Positions 35,323-44,754 of a DNA stretch of 64,000 bases are shown piece by piece (positions within the stretch are counted from its first letter, which is position 1; each line of letters begins with the position of its first letter). A program made the position numbers and the translations under genes. Under the pieces are notes generated by a model. That model worked only from the letters and a program-made list of their open reading frames with translations. It was not told the DNA's origin and searched no databases. Source of the DNA: Corynebacterium flavescens (GTDB lineage: Bacteria; Actinomycetota; Actinomycetes; Mycobacteriales; Mycobacteriaceae); contig NZ_VXKK01000013.1 in NCBI RefSeq assembly GCF_008693105.1, positions 1 to 64,000 on the forward strand, read 5' to 3'.

Positions 35323-36855
35323 CTATTGCTCGGCGCGGTCAGCCAGAGTGGGGCGAATGGGGCGGGCCAGCTGCGTCATGCGACGGCGCCCACGCAGCTC
35401 AATGGATTTTAGATAGGTCCAGCGCGCTTGTTCCGCCTCGTTGGCGGTCTTGAGCGTGGCGGCGTTGGTGAGCACTTGGCCGGGGGTGTCCTTGGCCAGC
35501 TCCGTCAGCCGCGCGGCCTCGTTGACGGCATCCCCGATGACGGTGTACTCGAAGCGATCAGCGCCGCCGATATTACCCGCGACGACGTGACCGGAGGCCA
35601 CCCCAATACCAGCCTGGAGCTCGAGCCCGCGCAGCTCCTGACGCAGTTCCCGGGCGGCCTTGAGGGCCATGGAAGTGGAATCGTAGACGTTGAGGGGCGC
35701 GCCGAAGACCGCGAGCGCGGCGTCACCTTGAAACTTGTTGATGATGCCCTTGTTGCGGTGGACCACCTCGACGACGTGCTCGAAGAACTTGTTGAGCTCC
35801 TCGACGACTTCCTCCGGGGTGTGGTTGACAGCGAAGGTGGTCGAGCCGATGACATCGACGAAAAGGACAGCCACCTTGCGGTCCTCGCCGCCCAAGACTG
35901 GGCGCTCCTCCAAGGCGCGCTGCGCCACCTCGGTGCCGACGTAGCGGCCGAAGATGTCGCGCACGCGCTGGCGCTCACGCAGCCCGCGCATCATTTCATT
36001 GAATCCGGATTGCAGCACGCCCAGCTCAGAGCCGTCATAAATATCGACCTCAGCGTTGGTCTCCCCGCGGCGCACGCGGTTGATGGCGTCTTGGAGTTCC
36101 AGGATCGGATCGACCACGCTCATCATGGCAAAAATGGTGCCCATGAGCCCCGTGCCCAGGGCCGTTAGCGCCAAGGCGAGGATGGCGGGGATGATGTCCG
36201 TTGCATCGTCGGTGAAGTATCCGGCCCTTTGGCCAATGAGCACCAAGACCACGCCGATAAGTGGCAGCCCGGAGGTCATCAGCCAGGTCGAGATGAGGCG
36301 GTACTTAATCGGCGGCTCGAGGGTGGAATCCTCGAAGCGGCGGGCCACGGCCGTGGCTGCCACCGGGCGCACGAGGCGCTCTGCCTGCAGGTAGGTCAGC
36401 AGAATGACCAGACAAGCAGCTAGCGCGGCGGAGACGCCGACCACCACCGCCAGCTTGCCGGAATCCGAGCCAGCGATGACCACGGCCAGGATGATGCCGA
36501 TGAGCCAGACCAAGGCTGCGACCCCGGCCTGATACACCGGGATGCGCAGGACGAGATTGCGCACCATATTGGGATCGTGCGCGTCAGGGTTGCGCTGCCA
36601 GTCTAGGACCGGGCGAAAGAGCAGCAAGGTGACGGTGATGCCGATGATGACGGCGAAGACCACATAGAGCACCCCGATGAGGACGAGGTTGGGGATCTCC
36701 GTGGTGAAGTCCCGGATCTCCGGCATAGGCAAGAAGAAGCCCACGAAGGTCATGATGGCTACCGCGCCGATGATATTGGAGCCCAGAACGAGCGCCGCGT
36801 ACATCGGCCATTGGGTGCCCATTAGCCAGCGGGCACCACGCAGTAGTCTGTTCAT
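35323..36855 (-). CDS. cyaB: Membrane class III adenylate cyclase
   Basis: Makes cAMP, the ligand of GlxR. A 510-residue protein with six N-terminal membrane helices (residues about 8-260), a HAMP domain (about 265-320) and a catalytic domain. Metal-binding Asp is in VAVLFVDVIGSTTFA, the substrate Lys in IINKFQGDAALAVFGAP, and the transition-state segment is EYTVIGDAVNEAARL. The ATG at 36853-36855 gives a natural start; longer frames would run into holB. It diverges from holB with 37 bases between starts, so the promoters overlap. Confidence 0.92.
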   Translation of the reverse strand: MNRLLRGARWLMGTQWPMYAALVLGSNIIGAVAIMTFVGFFLPMPEIRDFTTEIPNLVLIGVLYVVFAVIIGITVTLLLFRPVLDWQRNPDAHDPNMVRNLVLRIPVYQAGVAALVWLIGIILAVVIAGSDSGKLAVVVGVSAALAACLVILLTYLQAERLVRPVAATAVARRFEDSTLEPPIKYRLISTWLMTSGLPLIGVVLVLIGQRAGYFTDDATDIIPAILALALTALGTGLMGTIFAMMSVVDPILELQDAINRVRRGETNAEVDIYDGSELGVLQSGFNEMMRGLRERQRVRDIFGRYVGTEVAQRALEERPVLGGEDRKVAVLFVDVIGSTTFAVNHTPEEVVEELNKFFEHVVEVVHRNKGIINKFQGDAALAVFGAPLNVYDSTSMALKAARELRQELRGLELQAGIGVASGHVVAGNIGGADRFEYTVIGDAVNEAARLTELAKDTPGQVLTNAATLKTANEAEQARWTYLKSIELRGRRRMTQLARPIRPTLADRAEQ

Positions 36856-36892
36856 GATCACATACTTTAGTGACACCAGTAGGCTAGAGCGA

Positions 36893-38095
36893 GTGAATGG
36901 CGAAAGCGTTGCCCATCTACTGGCAGATACCCCTGGGGTTGCCCGGGTGATCCTCGGTGCAGCCGCCGCCGCGCGGGGCGAGGCGGGCGCGGACCCGCGC
37001 GCCATGAGCCACTCCTGGCTCTTTAGCGGCCCTCCTGGCTCGGGGCGCTCCAACGCCGCCCTCTACTTCGCTGCAGCACTCATGTGCACCGGCCCGGAGC
37101 CGGGCTGTGGGCGCTGCGAGTCCTGTGTGTCCATCCTTGAGCATCAGCAGCACACCGATCTAGTCTACGTGAATCCGCAGGAGCAGTTCATCACCGTGGA
37201 TACCGCGCGCCGGGTCATCGAGCGCGCCGCCACCATGCCCACGGTCGCACCCTGGCGCGTGGTGATTTTCAACAACGCCGACCGTCTCAACAACCAGGCG
37301 GCCAACGCCTTGCTCAAGACCGTCGAGGAGCCGCCCGTTCGCACCGTGATGATTATGTGTGCGCCTTCGGAGGACCCGGCGGATTTCTCGCAGACCCTGC
37401 GTTCGCGCTGCCGGCATCTTTATATTCCGGCGCCGTCGGTGGGCGGCATCGTCAAGCTGCTGGTGGCTCAGGGCGCGAGCGAGCACGACGCAAGGCTCGC
37501 GGCCGTGACAAGCCTGCGCCACGTCGGGCGCGCCCGCAAGCTCGTGGCGAGCCCGCAGGTGCAAAAGCGCCGCGCAGTGGCCATCAATATCGCCGAGGAA
37601 GTATTCCACGGCTCGCAGGGTTTCCAGGCGGTTTCGGGCCTTATCAAGCTTGTCGAAGCCGAATCCAAGTCCACCGCCGCTAAATCCGATGCCGCAGAGT
37701 TAGAAAAACTCCAGCAATCCTATGGCGTAGGCGCCAAAGGAAAAGGCGCCGCCAAGGCACAGCGTGAGGCGCGCACGGCCGTCAAGGAGCTGGAGGGCCT
37801 GCAGAAGAAACGCGCCAAGCGCCGCATGATCGACATCCTGGATCTTTCCCTTATTGATCTCTCCGGCATCTACCGCGATGCCCTGATGCTCAAAGTCGGC
37901 GCTGAGGTGGAGATGACCCATCCGGATTTCAGCGGCCTGGCGGGGGAGTTGGCCGCCCGAGTGAGCGAGGAGGGCCTGCTAGATTGTCAAGCGGCCATTA
38001 CTTTCTGCCGCGAGCAGCTGACGCAGAATGCCACCCCACAGGTTGCCTTCGACGGGCTCATCGGGCGGCTGCGTCGCGCCTGTGGAACGCGCTGA
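36893..38095 (+). CDS. holB: DNA polymerase III delta-prime subunit
   Basis: Clamp-loader subunit, 400 residues from a GTG at 36893. The Walker A loop reads GPPGSGRSNAAL, with Arg for the catalytic Lys, and the zinc cysteines follow (CTGPEPGCGRCESC). NALLKTVEEPP and SRCRHLYIP are typical AAA+ motifs of the family. Delta-prime is normally non-hydrolysing, consistent with the altered P-loop. It is followed by tRNA-Thr. Confidence 0.92.
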   Translation: MNGESVAHLLADTPGVARVILGAAAAARGEAGADPRAMSHSWLFSGPPGSGRSNAALYFAAALMCTGPEPGCGRCESCVSILEHQQHTDLVYVNPQEQFITVDTARRVIERAATMPTVAPWRVVIFNNADRLNNQAANALLKTVEEPPVRTVMIMCAPSEDPADFSQTLRSRCRHLYIPAPSVGGIVKLLVAQGASEHDARLAAVTSLRHVGRARKLVASPQVQKRRAVAINIAEEVFHGSQGFQAVSGLIKLVEAESKSTAAKSDAAELEKLQQSYGVGAKGKGAAKAQREARTAVKELEGLQKKRAKRRMIDILDLSLIDLSGIYRDALMLKVGAEVEMTHPDFSGLAGELAARVSEEGLLDCQAAITFCREQLTQNATPQVAFDGLIGRLRRACGTR

Positions 38096-38172
38096 TTTCT
38101 TATCTTTCTGTTACCTAGGCTAGAATCCTCAAGTGCTGCATTTTAGGCCCTTTCGGCCTAGAGCCCAGCGTT

Positions 38173-38245
38173 GCCGCCTTAGCTCAGTCGGTAGAGCGTC
38201 TCACTCGTAATGAGAAGGTCGCGAGTTCGATTCTCGCAGGCGGCT
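38173..38245 (+). tRNA. tRNA-Thr (anticodon CGT)
   Basis: A 73-base cloverleaf: acceptor GCCGCCT/AGGCGGC, D-arm TAGCTCAGTCGGTAGAGC, anticodon stem TCTCA-CTCGTAA-TGAGA with CGT at 34-36, T-arm GCGAGTTCGATTCTCGC and discriminator T. It reads ACG (Thr). CCA is not encoded. Confidence 0.95.
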
Positions 38246-38265
38246 CAAGTAAAAGACTAGGACAC

Positions 38266-38296
38266 AGCCGCTTTCCTAAAAAGGAGGGTGGCTTTT
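38266..38296 (+). terminator. Weak terminator after tRNA-Thr
   Basis: AGCC (38266-38269) pairs with GGCT (38290-38293), with an imperfect inner stem around TTTCC/AAGGA, followed by TTT. It ends where the HNH copy 2 repeat begins. Confidence 0.45.
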
Positions 38297-38356
38297 CCTA
38301 TCAGGTTTATGTTTTGGGGTGCTGGAAGTCGCCGTTAGGCGGTGTTGACCTAACGG

Positions 38357-39358
38357 CTAGTGCGTGTGCGGGGGCTGCCAGACTATTGTCCCGCCCTTAC
38401 GGGTCAGGCGCCCGCGACGTGGCGGCGCATTCGGATCATCCTCATTAACCCCGTTGTGATAACTACACAAGGTCACTAGGTTGGCAATGTTGGTCTCCCC
38501 GCCGTGACTCCACGGCGTGAGATGATGAAACTGGCCTCGCTCCGCCGGGATGTTACAGCCCGGCCACGCACACGTAGGGTGCTCTGCTGCCAGCATCGTG
38601 CGCTGCTTGACCGAGGCGAATCGCTCAAAGCGGTACAAGTCCACCGGCCCCTGCGTGCGGCTGATGATGGTGACAAGTCCTTCGTTGGCGCAGGCGCGTT
38701 CCACAAGCTGCGTACCGGTGATAACAGCCCCACTGGTGGTGCGTACTACAACATCATCGCGCTCGCGGCGCAGGATTGTGCCGTAGTCCTCCAACTGGAG
38801 GACTGCCATGGTCGTCACACGAGTACGTGTGGTGGCCTCGTCTGCCTTGCCGAGCATGCGGGCGATAAAACTCTCGCCCGGGCGCTTATGGTCGATGGTC
38901 CGGAAAGCATCTGCCATGTCCAACCCATTACCCGTTACTGTCAAGGTAGCTAGCCCGTTGGGGTGCTGGCGCAGCAGTACACGCTCGCAATACTTGCGGG
39001 GAACACGCATCTCGCGCAACCGGCGCCGCGCTACCGCAGCAACCTGCTCGCTTGGCGTGGAACATAATTCTAGCCGCAGGTTCCACGCATCCAGTTTCCC
39101 TGTAATGCGCCGGGTAAAAGATTCGATCTGGTGCAGGGTGCTCAGGGCGTGCCCGTTGCGCCTGGCCGCATTAACGGCTAAGCGCTGCTTGCCCGTATAA
39201 GGCGTGGGGCCGAAGTAGATGGTGTGCAGGCTTAAAAGCTCGGTGGCATCCTGCGCGCTAGCCCCCATCTTCTCAAGGTCTGGGGCAGATAGCCCTGAGC
39301 ACTCGGCTACGAGGTCAACACCTCGGCTAAGTTGTGCGAAATACTCCTGCAAGCCCAT
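38357..39358 (-). CDS. HNH endonuclease signature protein, DUF222 / 13E12 repeat family, copy 2
   Basis: A 333-residue paralogue of the gene at 991-1995, with the same HNH module (CAWPGCN, QFHHLTPWSHGG, CSYHN). Differences cluster in the N-terminal third and around residues 200-260; the HNH region is almost unchanged, which points to selection or recent conversion. The start at 39356-39358 (MGLQEYF) is shared by both copies. Its 3' end faces the 3' end of tRNA-Thr, 112 bases away. Both copies look intact. Confidence 0.85.
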   Translation of the reverse strand: MGLQEYFAQLSRGVDLVAECSGLSAPDLEKMGASAQDATELLSLHTIYFGPTPYTGKQRLAVNAARRNGHALSTLHQIESFTRRITGKLDAWNLRLELCSTPSEQVAAVARRRLREMRVPRKYCERVLLRQHPNGLATLTVTGNGLDMADAFRTIDHKRPGESFIARMLGKADEATTRTRVTTMAVLQLEDYGTILRRERDDVVVRTTSGAVITGTQLVERACANEGLVTIISRTQGPVDLYRFERFASVKQRTMLAAEHPTCAWPGCNIPAERGQFHHLTPWSHGGETNIANLVTLCSYHNGVNEDDPNAPPRRGRLTRKGGTIVWQPPHTH

Positions 39359-39421
39359 GACCGCCACGCTAAGCCACCGCCACCAGGTGCGACAATCCCC
39401 AACCCGCACCGAACAAAGAAA

Positions 39422-39461
39422 CTGTGGAAAACTCACCCACGCCAGACGCAGTTATCCACAG
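39422..39461. promoter_or_regulatory. Inverted pair of DnaA-box-like sequences upstream of HNH copy 2
   Basis: CTGTGGAAAAC (39422-39432) and GTTATCCACAG (39451-39461) are in inverted orientation, 29 bases centre to centre. One box is the perfect TTATCCACA; the other, read on the minus strand, is TTTTCCACA, one mismatch. Spacing and geometry match the pair before copy 1. Confidence 0.55.
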
Positions 39462-39649
39462 ACGGGCCGCCTCGCCAGAACTTGGCAGTGCGCTAGCACG
39501 GCCATCCGGTCTATCCTGAAGGATCGGACTCAAGCGGAGACCGGTACTCTTCGAGGGTTTCCCTCTTGTTGCGGGCACCTAAACTAGCCGCGCAACTGTA
39601 GACTCCGGCATTCTAGGCACTAGCCTCTCCGAGCGCGAAGGAGCAAAAC

Positions 39650-40141
39650 GTGTACACAGTGGAAGACCCGATAACGTGGAACCCGCGCCGCATCGTGGTA
39701 GCCGGGCCTCTGGGGCGGGAAAGACCACACTCTGCGGGCAGCTGGAACGCGCACTGTCGCTACCTAGGGTGGAGATCGACTCGCTCTACCATGGCGCCGG
39801 CTGGACGCCGCGCGCGAACTTCGTTGCGGAAGTGGAGGCCTTCAGCGCCGGACAAGAGTGGGTCATTGAATGGCAATACCGCGCGGTGCGCCGGCTGCTG
39901 GTCGAGGGGGCCGATACCTTGGTGTGGTTGGATTATTCCTCGTGGCTGCAGATGACGCGGCTGGTGCGTCGTACGATGCGGCGTCGCCTAGCGCGCCAGG
40001 AACTGTGGAATGGCAACTACGAGACCATCTTCCAGGACGAGGAGCATATCATTCGCTGGGGAATACGGACCTTCCCTTGAGCAGGAATACCCGGGGCGAC
40101 TGCGCAGCCCTAGCCAGACGCGGCGCTGGCTGAAGTCTTAG
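39650..40141 (+). pseudogene. Frameshifted P-loop kinase (topology-modulation / FlaR-like)
   Basis: The protein must be read in three frames. Frame A (from the GTG at 39650) gives YTVEDPITWNPRRIVVAG and leaves just before the Walker A. Frame B carries the Walker A (ASGAGKTTLCGQLE), then VEIDSLYHGAGWTPRANF, WVIEWQYR and LVWLDY, and stops at 40080. Frame C gives the expected end (LEQEYPGRLRSPSQTRRWLKS) to a TAG at 40139-40141. So two single-base indels lie near 39712 and 40060-40065. The family handles small-molecule or nucleotide phosphorylation. It lies beside HNH copy 2 and overlaps the end of the acyl-CoA ligase gene. Confidence 0.75.
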
Positions 40142-41802
40142 CCTTTGAGCAGGCGCGGAACGACCTTGCCCGTGGCGTTGCGCGGCAGCTTGTCCAAGAA
40201 GTGGACGTCGCGAGGCACGGAGTGATCGGCGAGCTTGGCGCGGACGAATTCGCGGATGGAGTCTTGGGTGATGGCTTTGCCGGCGGCGTCGCCTGTGCGC
40301 ACGGCCCACACCGCGATGCGCTGGAAGGTGTTGTCGTCCTCGACACCGCCAGCGTGCACCTCGTGGATGCCCGGCATGGCCTCGAGGACCTCGGTGACGG
40401 ACTGGGGGTGGACGTTCTCGCCGCCGACGATGATCATGTCATCGGCGCGGCCCACCACATGCAGGTAGTCCTGCTCGTCGATGTAGCCCAAGTCCCCGAT
40501 TGAGATGAGGCCGTCAATCGTGTGGAGCTTGATTTTGGGATTGGTGTAACCGATGAGCGCGGTGGAGTTGGTCAGGTAGATTTCGCCCACGGTGCCCCGT
40601 GGAACCTCGCGGCCCTCCTCGTCGAGGATGCGCAGCTTGGTGCCGGAGGCGATCTTGCCGCCGATGGTGGGATCTTTGGCCACCTCCTCCATGGAGGCCG
40701 TCGAGGCCAAAGCCAGCTCCGTGGAACCGTATACATTGCAGAGGATGGGGCCAAACCGGCCATTGGTCTCCTCTACTATCTGCGGGGTCATTGCATGCCC
40801 GGCGGAGGCGATAAAGCGCAGGCTAGAGGTATCAAATTCGCCGTCCGGATCGGCCTCCACCATGCGCTTGAAAAAGACAGGGGAGGAGGCCAGCCCGTCG
40901 AGGCGGTAGCGCGCGATGTCATCGAGGGCAGCGCGGGCGTCGAAGACGCGGCGGGTGACCACCGTGTTGCGCAGGCCCAGGGCGATGTTGATGCAAGCCC
41001 AGCCCCAGGTGTGGAAGATGGACGCGGTCATCTGCACTTTCTGATCGGCACGCCAGGGGATGTTGTCCACGATAGACGCCAGGACCACCGGGAGGGTGGG
41101 CTCGGGCCGCATGATGCCCTTAGGAATGCCGGTGGTGCCGGAGGACATCAATACGATGGGTCCGTGTTGTGGGAAGCTGGGCAGTACCTCCGTGGCCGGG
41201 TCGATCCAGTTGGGGGTTCCGCGCTTGACGATGTCGCTCAGGCTCGGGACCCCAGCATAGGCGCCACGCTCGGCTCCGGAGCTATGCGCGATGACGACGG
41301 TGAGCTTCTCGGCCAGGGCGGGGTCGAGGCGGTCGATGAACTCATCATCAATGACGAGGACGTTGATGCCGTTTTCCTCGATGCAGCCGGAAAGCTGCTC
41401 GGGGGAGGAGCCTACGTTGAGCAGGTAGATGGCGGCGCCGGCGTAGCCCTTGGCGCCGAGAGGGGTAATGATCCCGCGTCCGTTGCGGGCCATGACGCCC
41501 AGGCGGATCTCCGGCAGGTGGAGGTGGCGCAGGAAGCGGGCGAAGGCCTGTGCCTGGTTGCGCAGCTGGCGGTAGGTCAGCGTGCCGTCATCATCGATGA
41601 GGGCGAGGCGCTCCGGGCAGGTGAGATAGCCCTGCTCGAGCTCGCGGGCGGTGGTGAAGCGGTAGCGCGCAAGCACCGGCAGGGTGGAGGCCGCAGCTTT
41701 GATGCCTCCCTCGTGGGTGACAATTCCGGAGCGCACGAGGGCAGGGATAAAACGGCCGATCGCGCCGGCGTGGAACTTGAGCTCTGAAACACTGGGGGCC
41801 AT
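40138..41802 (-). CDS. AMP-binding acyl-CoA ligase / synthetase
   Basis: A 554-residue adenylating enzyme of the FadD type. The AMP motif is VLMSSGTTGIPKG near 220; A5 NVYGSTELA near 353; A7 LISIGDLGYIDEQDYLHVVGR near 430; and A10 has the catalytic Lys in PRNATGKVVPR near 545. It activates a carboxylic acid, probably a fatty acid, to acyl-CoA via acyl-AMP. Neighbours do not reveal the chain. Its promoter faces the SGNH hydrolase gene. Confidence 0.88.
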   Translation of the reverse strand: MAPSVSELKFHAGAIGRFIPALVRSGIVTHEGGIKAAASTLPVLARYRFTTARELEQGYLTCPERLALIDDDGTLTYRQLRNQAQAFARFLRHLHLPEIRLGVMARNGRGIITPLGAKGYAGAAIYLLNVGSSPEQLSGCIEENGINVLVIDDEFIDRLDPALAEKLTVVIAHSSGAERGAYAGVPSLSDIVKRGTPNWIDPATEVLPSFPQHGPIVLMSSGTTGIPKGIMRPEPTLPVVLASIVDNIPWRADQKVQMTASIFHTWGWACINIALGLRNTVVTRRVFDARAALDDIARYRLDGLASSPVFFKRMVEADPDGEFDTSSLRFIASAGHAMTPQIVEETNGRFGPILCNVYGSTELALASTASMEEVAKDPTIGGKIASGTKLRILDEEGREVPRGTVGEIYLTNSTALIGYTNPKIKLHTIDGLISIGDLGYIDEQDYLHVVGRADDMIIVGGENVHPQSVTEVLEAMPGIHEVHAGGVEDDNTFQRIAVWAVRTGDAAGKAITQDSIREFVRAKLADHSVPRDVHFLDKLPRNATGKVVPRLLKG

Positions 41803-42042
41803 AACGGCGATTAATTCCTTTGAGAGAGTAATTCTGGCGGGCGTGCAGTTGTTGTGCTTGCAGTTTTTTATCGGGTGCAGGTCCTTAAGTGTTGCGGCAT
41901 AATACGGAAAAGCTAATAACTGTTGCTAGTGTTGCTCATGTTACTATTGGTAGCCTCGATTCTTAAAGTAGTTTTGAAAAGTAGTTTTATAAAAGAACAT
42001 ACGTAATAATCGCTGTGAAAGCAGTTGAAAGGTCTCTATCTC
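41803..42042. promoter_or_regulatory. AT-rich divergent promoter region with 11-base direct repeats
   Basis: AAAGTAGTTTT occurs at 41965-41975 and 41978-41988 (13-base period), directly before TATAAA (41989-41994, a possible -10). GTTGCT also recurs near 41922 and 41934. The marked AT content contrasts with the flanking genes. It probably controls the secreted hydrolase. Confidence 0.45.
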
Positions 42043-42873
42043 ATGAAGTTTCAGCCCCTTAAGTTGAAGAAGGTCACCGCTGCCGTCGCGGCTTCGCTCA
42101 TGGCTGCGGTCGGCGTCGTCTCCGCCCCGCAGGCTCTCGCTGGCGAGCGCAATTTGGTCTCCTTCGGCGACTCGGTCTTGGCCGACCCAGACGCCGGTAC
42201 CTACCTGCAAGGCCGGTTGACTTCTTCCTCCCCGGGTGGGGTGAACTGTCCTTCCTCTTTCAACTACGCCAAGCGCACCGCCGCCAAGCTGGGCCTGCCT
42301 GCTCGTGACTTCTCCTGCTCCGGCGCAGTTTCTTCCATGTCTGGCGGCCCGCAGATCTCCGCGCAGGTCGATGAGGCTATCCGGGTGGGGGCACTGAGCC
42401 CGGATACCGCGCGCGTGCTCTTTTCTTCCGGCTTTAATGACACCTACAACAACGCGAATTTGAGCATGGATGACATTCGCCGCCGCTGGGTGGATGCCAT
42501 GGCGCCGCAGGTTGAGCGCATCAAGCAGGCCGCTCCGAATGCCCGCATTCAGATCGTGGGCTACCCCACTATCGGTTCCGGTGACTACTACTGCCTCTTC
42601 CACTTCGGGCCGCGCCCGGCTGATTCCACCCTGCTGCCACAGATCCGGGATTATGAGAACAAGGCGCAATGGATGGAGATCGACCTGGCTGCGCGCACCG
42701 GCACGCAGTTCCTGGACATGAAGCCCTCCACCGTCAACAATGGCATGTGTGCAGATGCAGATAGGCGCATGTGGGCCGGGCTGATTGACTTCACTGCGGG
42801 TCCAGGCAACCTGCCCATCCACATCAATGCCCGTGGTCATGAGCATGCCGCGAACGTGATTGCTGGCTCCTAA
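42043..42873 (+). CDS. Secreted SGNH/GDSL-family hydrolase
   Basis: A 276-residue exported esterase or lipase. The signal peptide (1-33) ends SAPQALA, followed by block I LVSFGDSVLADP (nucleophile S44), block III SSGFNDTYNN near 127, and the catalytic His in NARGHEHAAN at the end. Five cysteines of the mature protein probably form disulfides. GAAAGG 10 bases before the ATG at 42043 supports this start over an upstream TTG. Substrate unknown; envelope lipids or polysaccharide acetyl groups are candidates. Confidence 0.85.
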   Translation: MKFQPLKLKKVTAAVAASLMAAVGVVSAPQALAGERNLVSFGDSVLADPDAGTYLQGRLTSSSPGGVNCPSSFNYAKRTAAKLGLPARDFSCSGAVSSMSGGPQISAQVDEAIRVGALSPDTARVLFSSGFNDTYNNANLSMDDIRRRWVDAMAPQVERIKQAAPNARIQIVGYPTIGSGDYYCLFHFGPRPADSTLLPQIRDYENKAQWMEIDLAARTGTQFLDMKPSTVNNGMCADADRRMWAGLIDFTAGPGNLPIHINARGHEHAANVIAGS

Positions 42874-42943
42874 GCTGCGTGCTCTAAAAGAAAGAGTTTT
42901 CTAGTAAGGTCACTTTATTGGAAATCTCTGTACGCTGTCGGGC

Positions 42944-44047
42944 ATGAGTGAAAATACCCAAACCGTTAAAGCAATAATTGCCCGATCCGCAGGCGCGAAG
43001 GTCGAAGAAGTCCCCATTCTCATCCCGGAGCCCGGGCCCAATGATGTCATCGTGCGTGTCCAGGCCTGCGGGGTATGCCACACCGATCTGGCCTACCGCG
43101 ACGGCGACATCGCTGATGAGTTCCCCTTCCTGCTCGGCCACGAGGCCGCGGGCATCGTGGAAACGGTGGGCTCCGCTGTCACCCACGTGCGCGAGGGTGA
43201 CTTCGTCATCGCCAACTGGCGCGCGGTCTGCGGCGAATGCCGCGCATGCAAGAAAGGCGAACCCAAGTACTGCTTCAACACCCATAATGCCTCCAAGAAG
43301 ATGACGCTCGAAAATGGCACGGAGCTCACCCCGGCGCTGGGAATCGGCGCCTTCGCCGAGAAAACAATCCTGCACGAGGGGCAGTGCACCAAGGTCGATC
43401 CTGAGGAGGACCCAGCCGCGGCCGGGCTGCTGGGCTGCGGCATCATGGCCGGCCTGGGCGCGGCGGTCAATACCGCCGCTATTGAGATCGGGGAATCCGC
43501 CGCCGTCTTCGGCTGCGGGGGAGTAGGCACCGCGGCCATCGCGGGCGCGCGTCTGGCTGGGGCGGCCACCATCATCGCCGTGGACATCGACCAGCGCAAG
43601 CTCGATACCGCCCGCGAGTTCGGTGCCACCGATACCATCTGCTCCGCGGACCTGTCCGAGGAAGAGGTTATCGAGCGCGTCAAGGGGCTGACCGGCGGCT
43701 TCGGTCCGGATGTCACCATCGATGCCGTGGGCATCCAGCCCACCTGGCGCCTAGCCTTCTACTCCCGCGACCTGGCCGGACGCATGGTCATGGTGGGGGT
43801 ACCCAATCTCACCGATCACGTCGATATTCCCGCCATCGACCTCTACGGCCACGGCGGCTCCATCCGCCCGGCCTGGTACGGCGATTGCCTGCCCGAGCGG
43901 GACTTCCCCGCCTACGTGGCGCTCCACCGCGCGGGGCGCTTTCCCCTGGATAAGTTCGTTTCCGAGCGCATTGCGCTTGGCGATGTCGAGGACGCCTTCG
44001 CCACCATGCGCGCGGGCACCGTCCTGCGCTCCGTCGTTGAGCTCTAA
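42944..44047 (+). CDS. fadH: S-(hydroxymethyl)mycothiol dehydrogenase (formaldehyde oxidation)
   Basis: A 367-residue zinc alcohol dehydrogenase. Catalytic zinc ligands are Cys in CGVCHTDL and His in LGHEAAG; structural zinc is [18 protein letters not shown] binding is [12 protein letters not shown]. Close match to the mycothiol-dependent enzyme of C. glutamicum (fadH/adhE), which oxidises the mycothiol-formaldehyde adduct to S-formylmycothiol. The hydrolase immediately downstream fits the next step. Confidence 0.9.
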   Translation: MSENTQTVKAIIARSAGAKVEEVPILIPEPGPNDVIVRVQACGVCHTDLAYRDGDIADEFPFLLGHEAAGIVETVGSAVTHVREGDFVIANWRAVCGECRACKKGEPKYCFNTHNASKKMTLENGTELTPALGIGAFAEKTILHEGQCTKVDPEEDPAAAGLLGCGIMAGLGAAVNTAAIEIGESAAVFGCGGVGTAAIAGARLAGAATIIAVDIDQRKLDTAREFGATDTICSADLSEEEVIERVKGLTGGFGPDVTIDAVGIQPTWRLAFYSRDLAGRMVMVGVPNLTDHVDIPAIDLYGHGGSIRPAWYGDCLPERDFPAYVALHRAGRFPLDKFVSERIALGDVEDAFATMRAGTVLRSVVEL

Positions 44048-44133
44048 GCCCATCGGGGTGAGGAAAGCTCACGGCCTGTGCCCCCGATAATCAGGTAGGT
44101 TGGGCGGCACGACCACCCGACCAAGGAGGAAGC

Positions 44134-44754
44134 ATGAAGATTGACAAGGTTATAACTTCTGGAAAGTTCCGCCTCGATGGCGGCGAGTGGGACGTCAACA
44201 ACAACGTCTACATCATCGGTGACGCATCGGCGGTCTATATCGTGGACCCGGCGCACGATTTGGATGCCATCGAAGACGCCGTCGCCAAGCGGCCAGTGCG
44301 TGGGATCCTGCTCACGCACGCCCACAACGACCACTGCGAACTGGCGCCGGCGGCTGCGGAACGCTTCGGCGCCGAGGTCTACCTGCACCCCGATGATGCG
44401 CCGCTGTGGGAAGAAGCCAACGGTGACGCTCCCTTCGTTCCGCTGAGCGATAACGAGCAATTCCAGGTGAGCGGGGAAGCCATCACCGTATTCCACACCC
44501 CGGGCCATACCCCCGGGGGCGTGGTATTCCACCTGCCCACGGAGAAAGCGCTGCTGTCGGGGGACACCCTTTTTAAGGGCGGTCCCGGGGCTACCGGCCG
44601 CAAGTATTCGGATTTCGATGTCATCATCGAATCCCTGCGTAACGTCATCTTCCACCTGCCGCCGGCTACTCGGGTGCTGCCCGGGCACGGCGAGGAAACC
44701 ACCGTGGGTGAGGAGGCCGCGCACATCGACGAATACGTCAAGCGCGGCTACTAG
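44134..44754 (+). CDS. MBL-fold hydrolase, glyoxalase-II-like (likely S-formylmycothiol hydrolase partner)
   Basis: A 206-residue metallo-hydrolase: zinc motif THAHNDHCEL near 68, FHTPGHTPGGV near 120, SGDTLFKGGPG near 142 and LPGHGEETTVG near 188. A strong AAGGAGG precedes the ATG. Always downstream of fadH in corynebacteria; the pairing suggests that it hydrolyses S-formylmycothiol, but this is inferred from context. It ends with a 4-base overlap with convergent ccdA. Confidence 0.83.
   Translation: MKIDKVITSGKFRLDGGEWDVNNNVYIIGDASAVYIVDPAHDLDAIEDAVAKRPVRGILLTHAHNDHCELAPAAAERFGAEVYLHPDDAPLWEEANGDAPFVPLSDNEQFQVSGEAITVFHTPGHTPGGVVFHLPTEKALLSGDTLFKGGPGATGRKYSDFDVIIESLRNVIFHLPPATRVLPGHGEETTVGEEAAHIDEYVKRGY

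Larger units (their letters stand above)
38304..39494 (-). repeat. HNH/DUF222 repeat unit, copy 2
   Basis: Inverted counterpart of 861-2042. Similarity starts within GTTTATGTTTTGGGGTGCTG on the tRNA side and ends just past the DnaA-like boxes. The flanking DNA on both sides differs between copies, marking the unit's limits. Confidence 0.75.
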
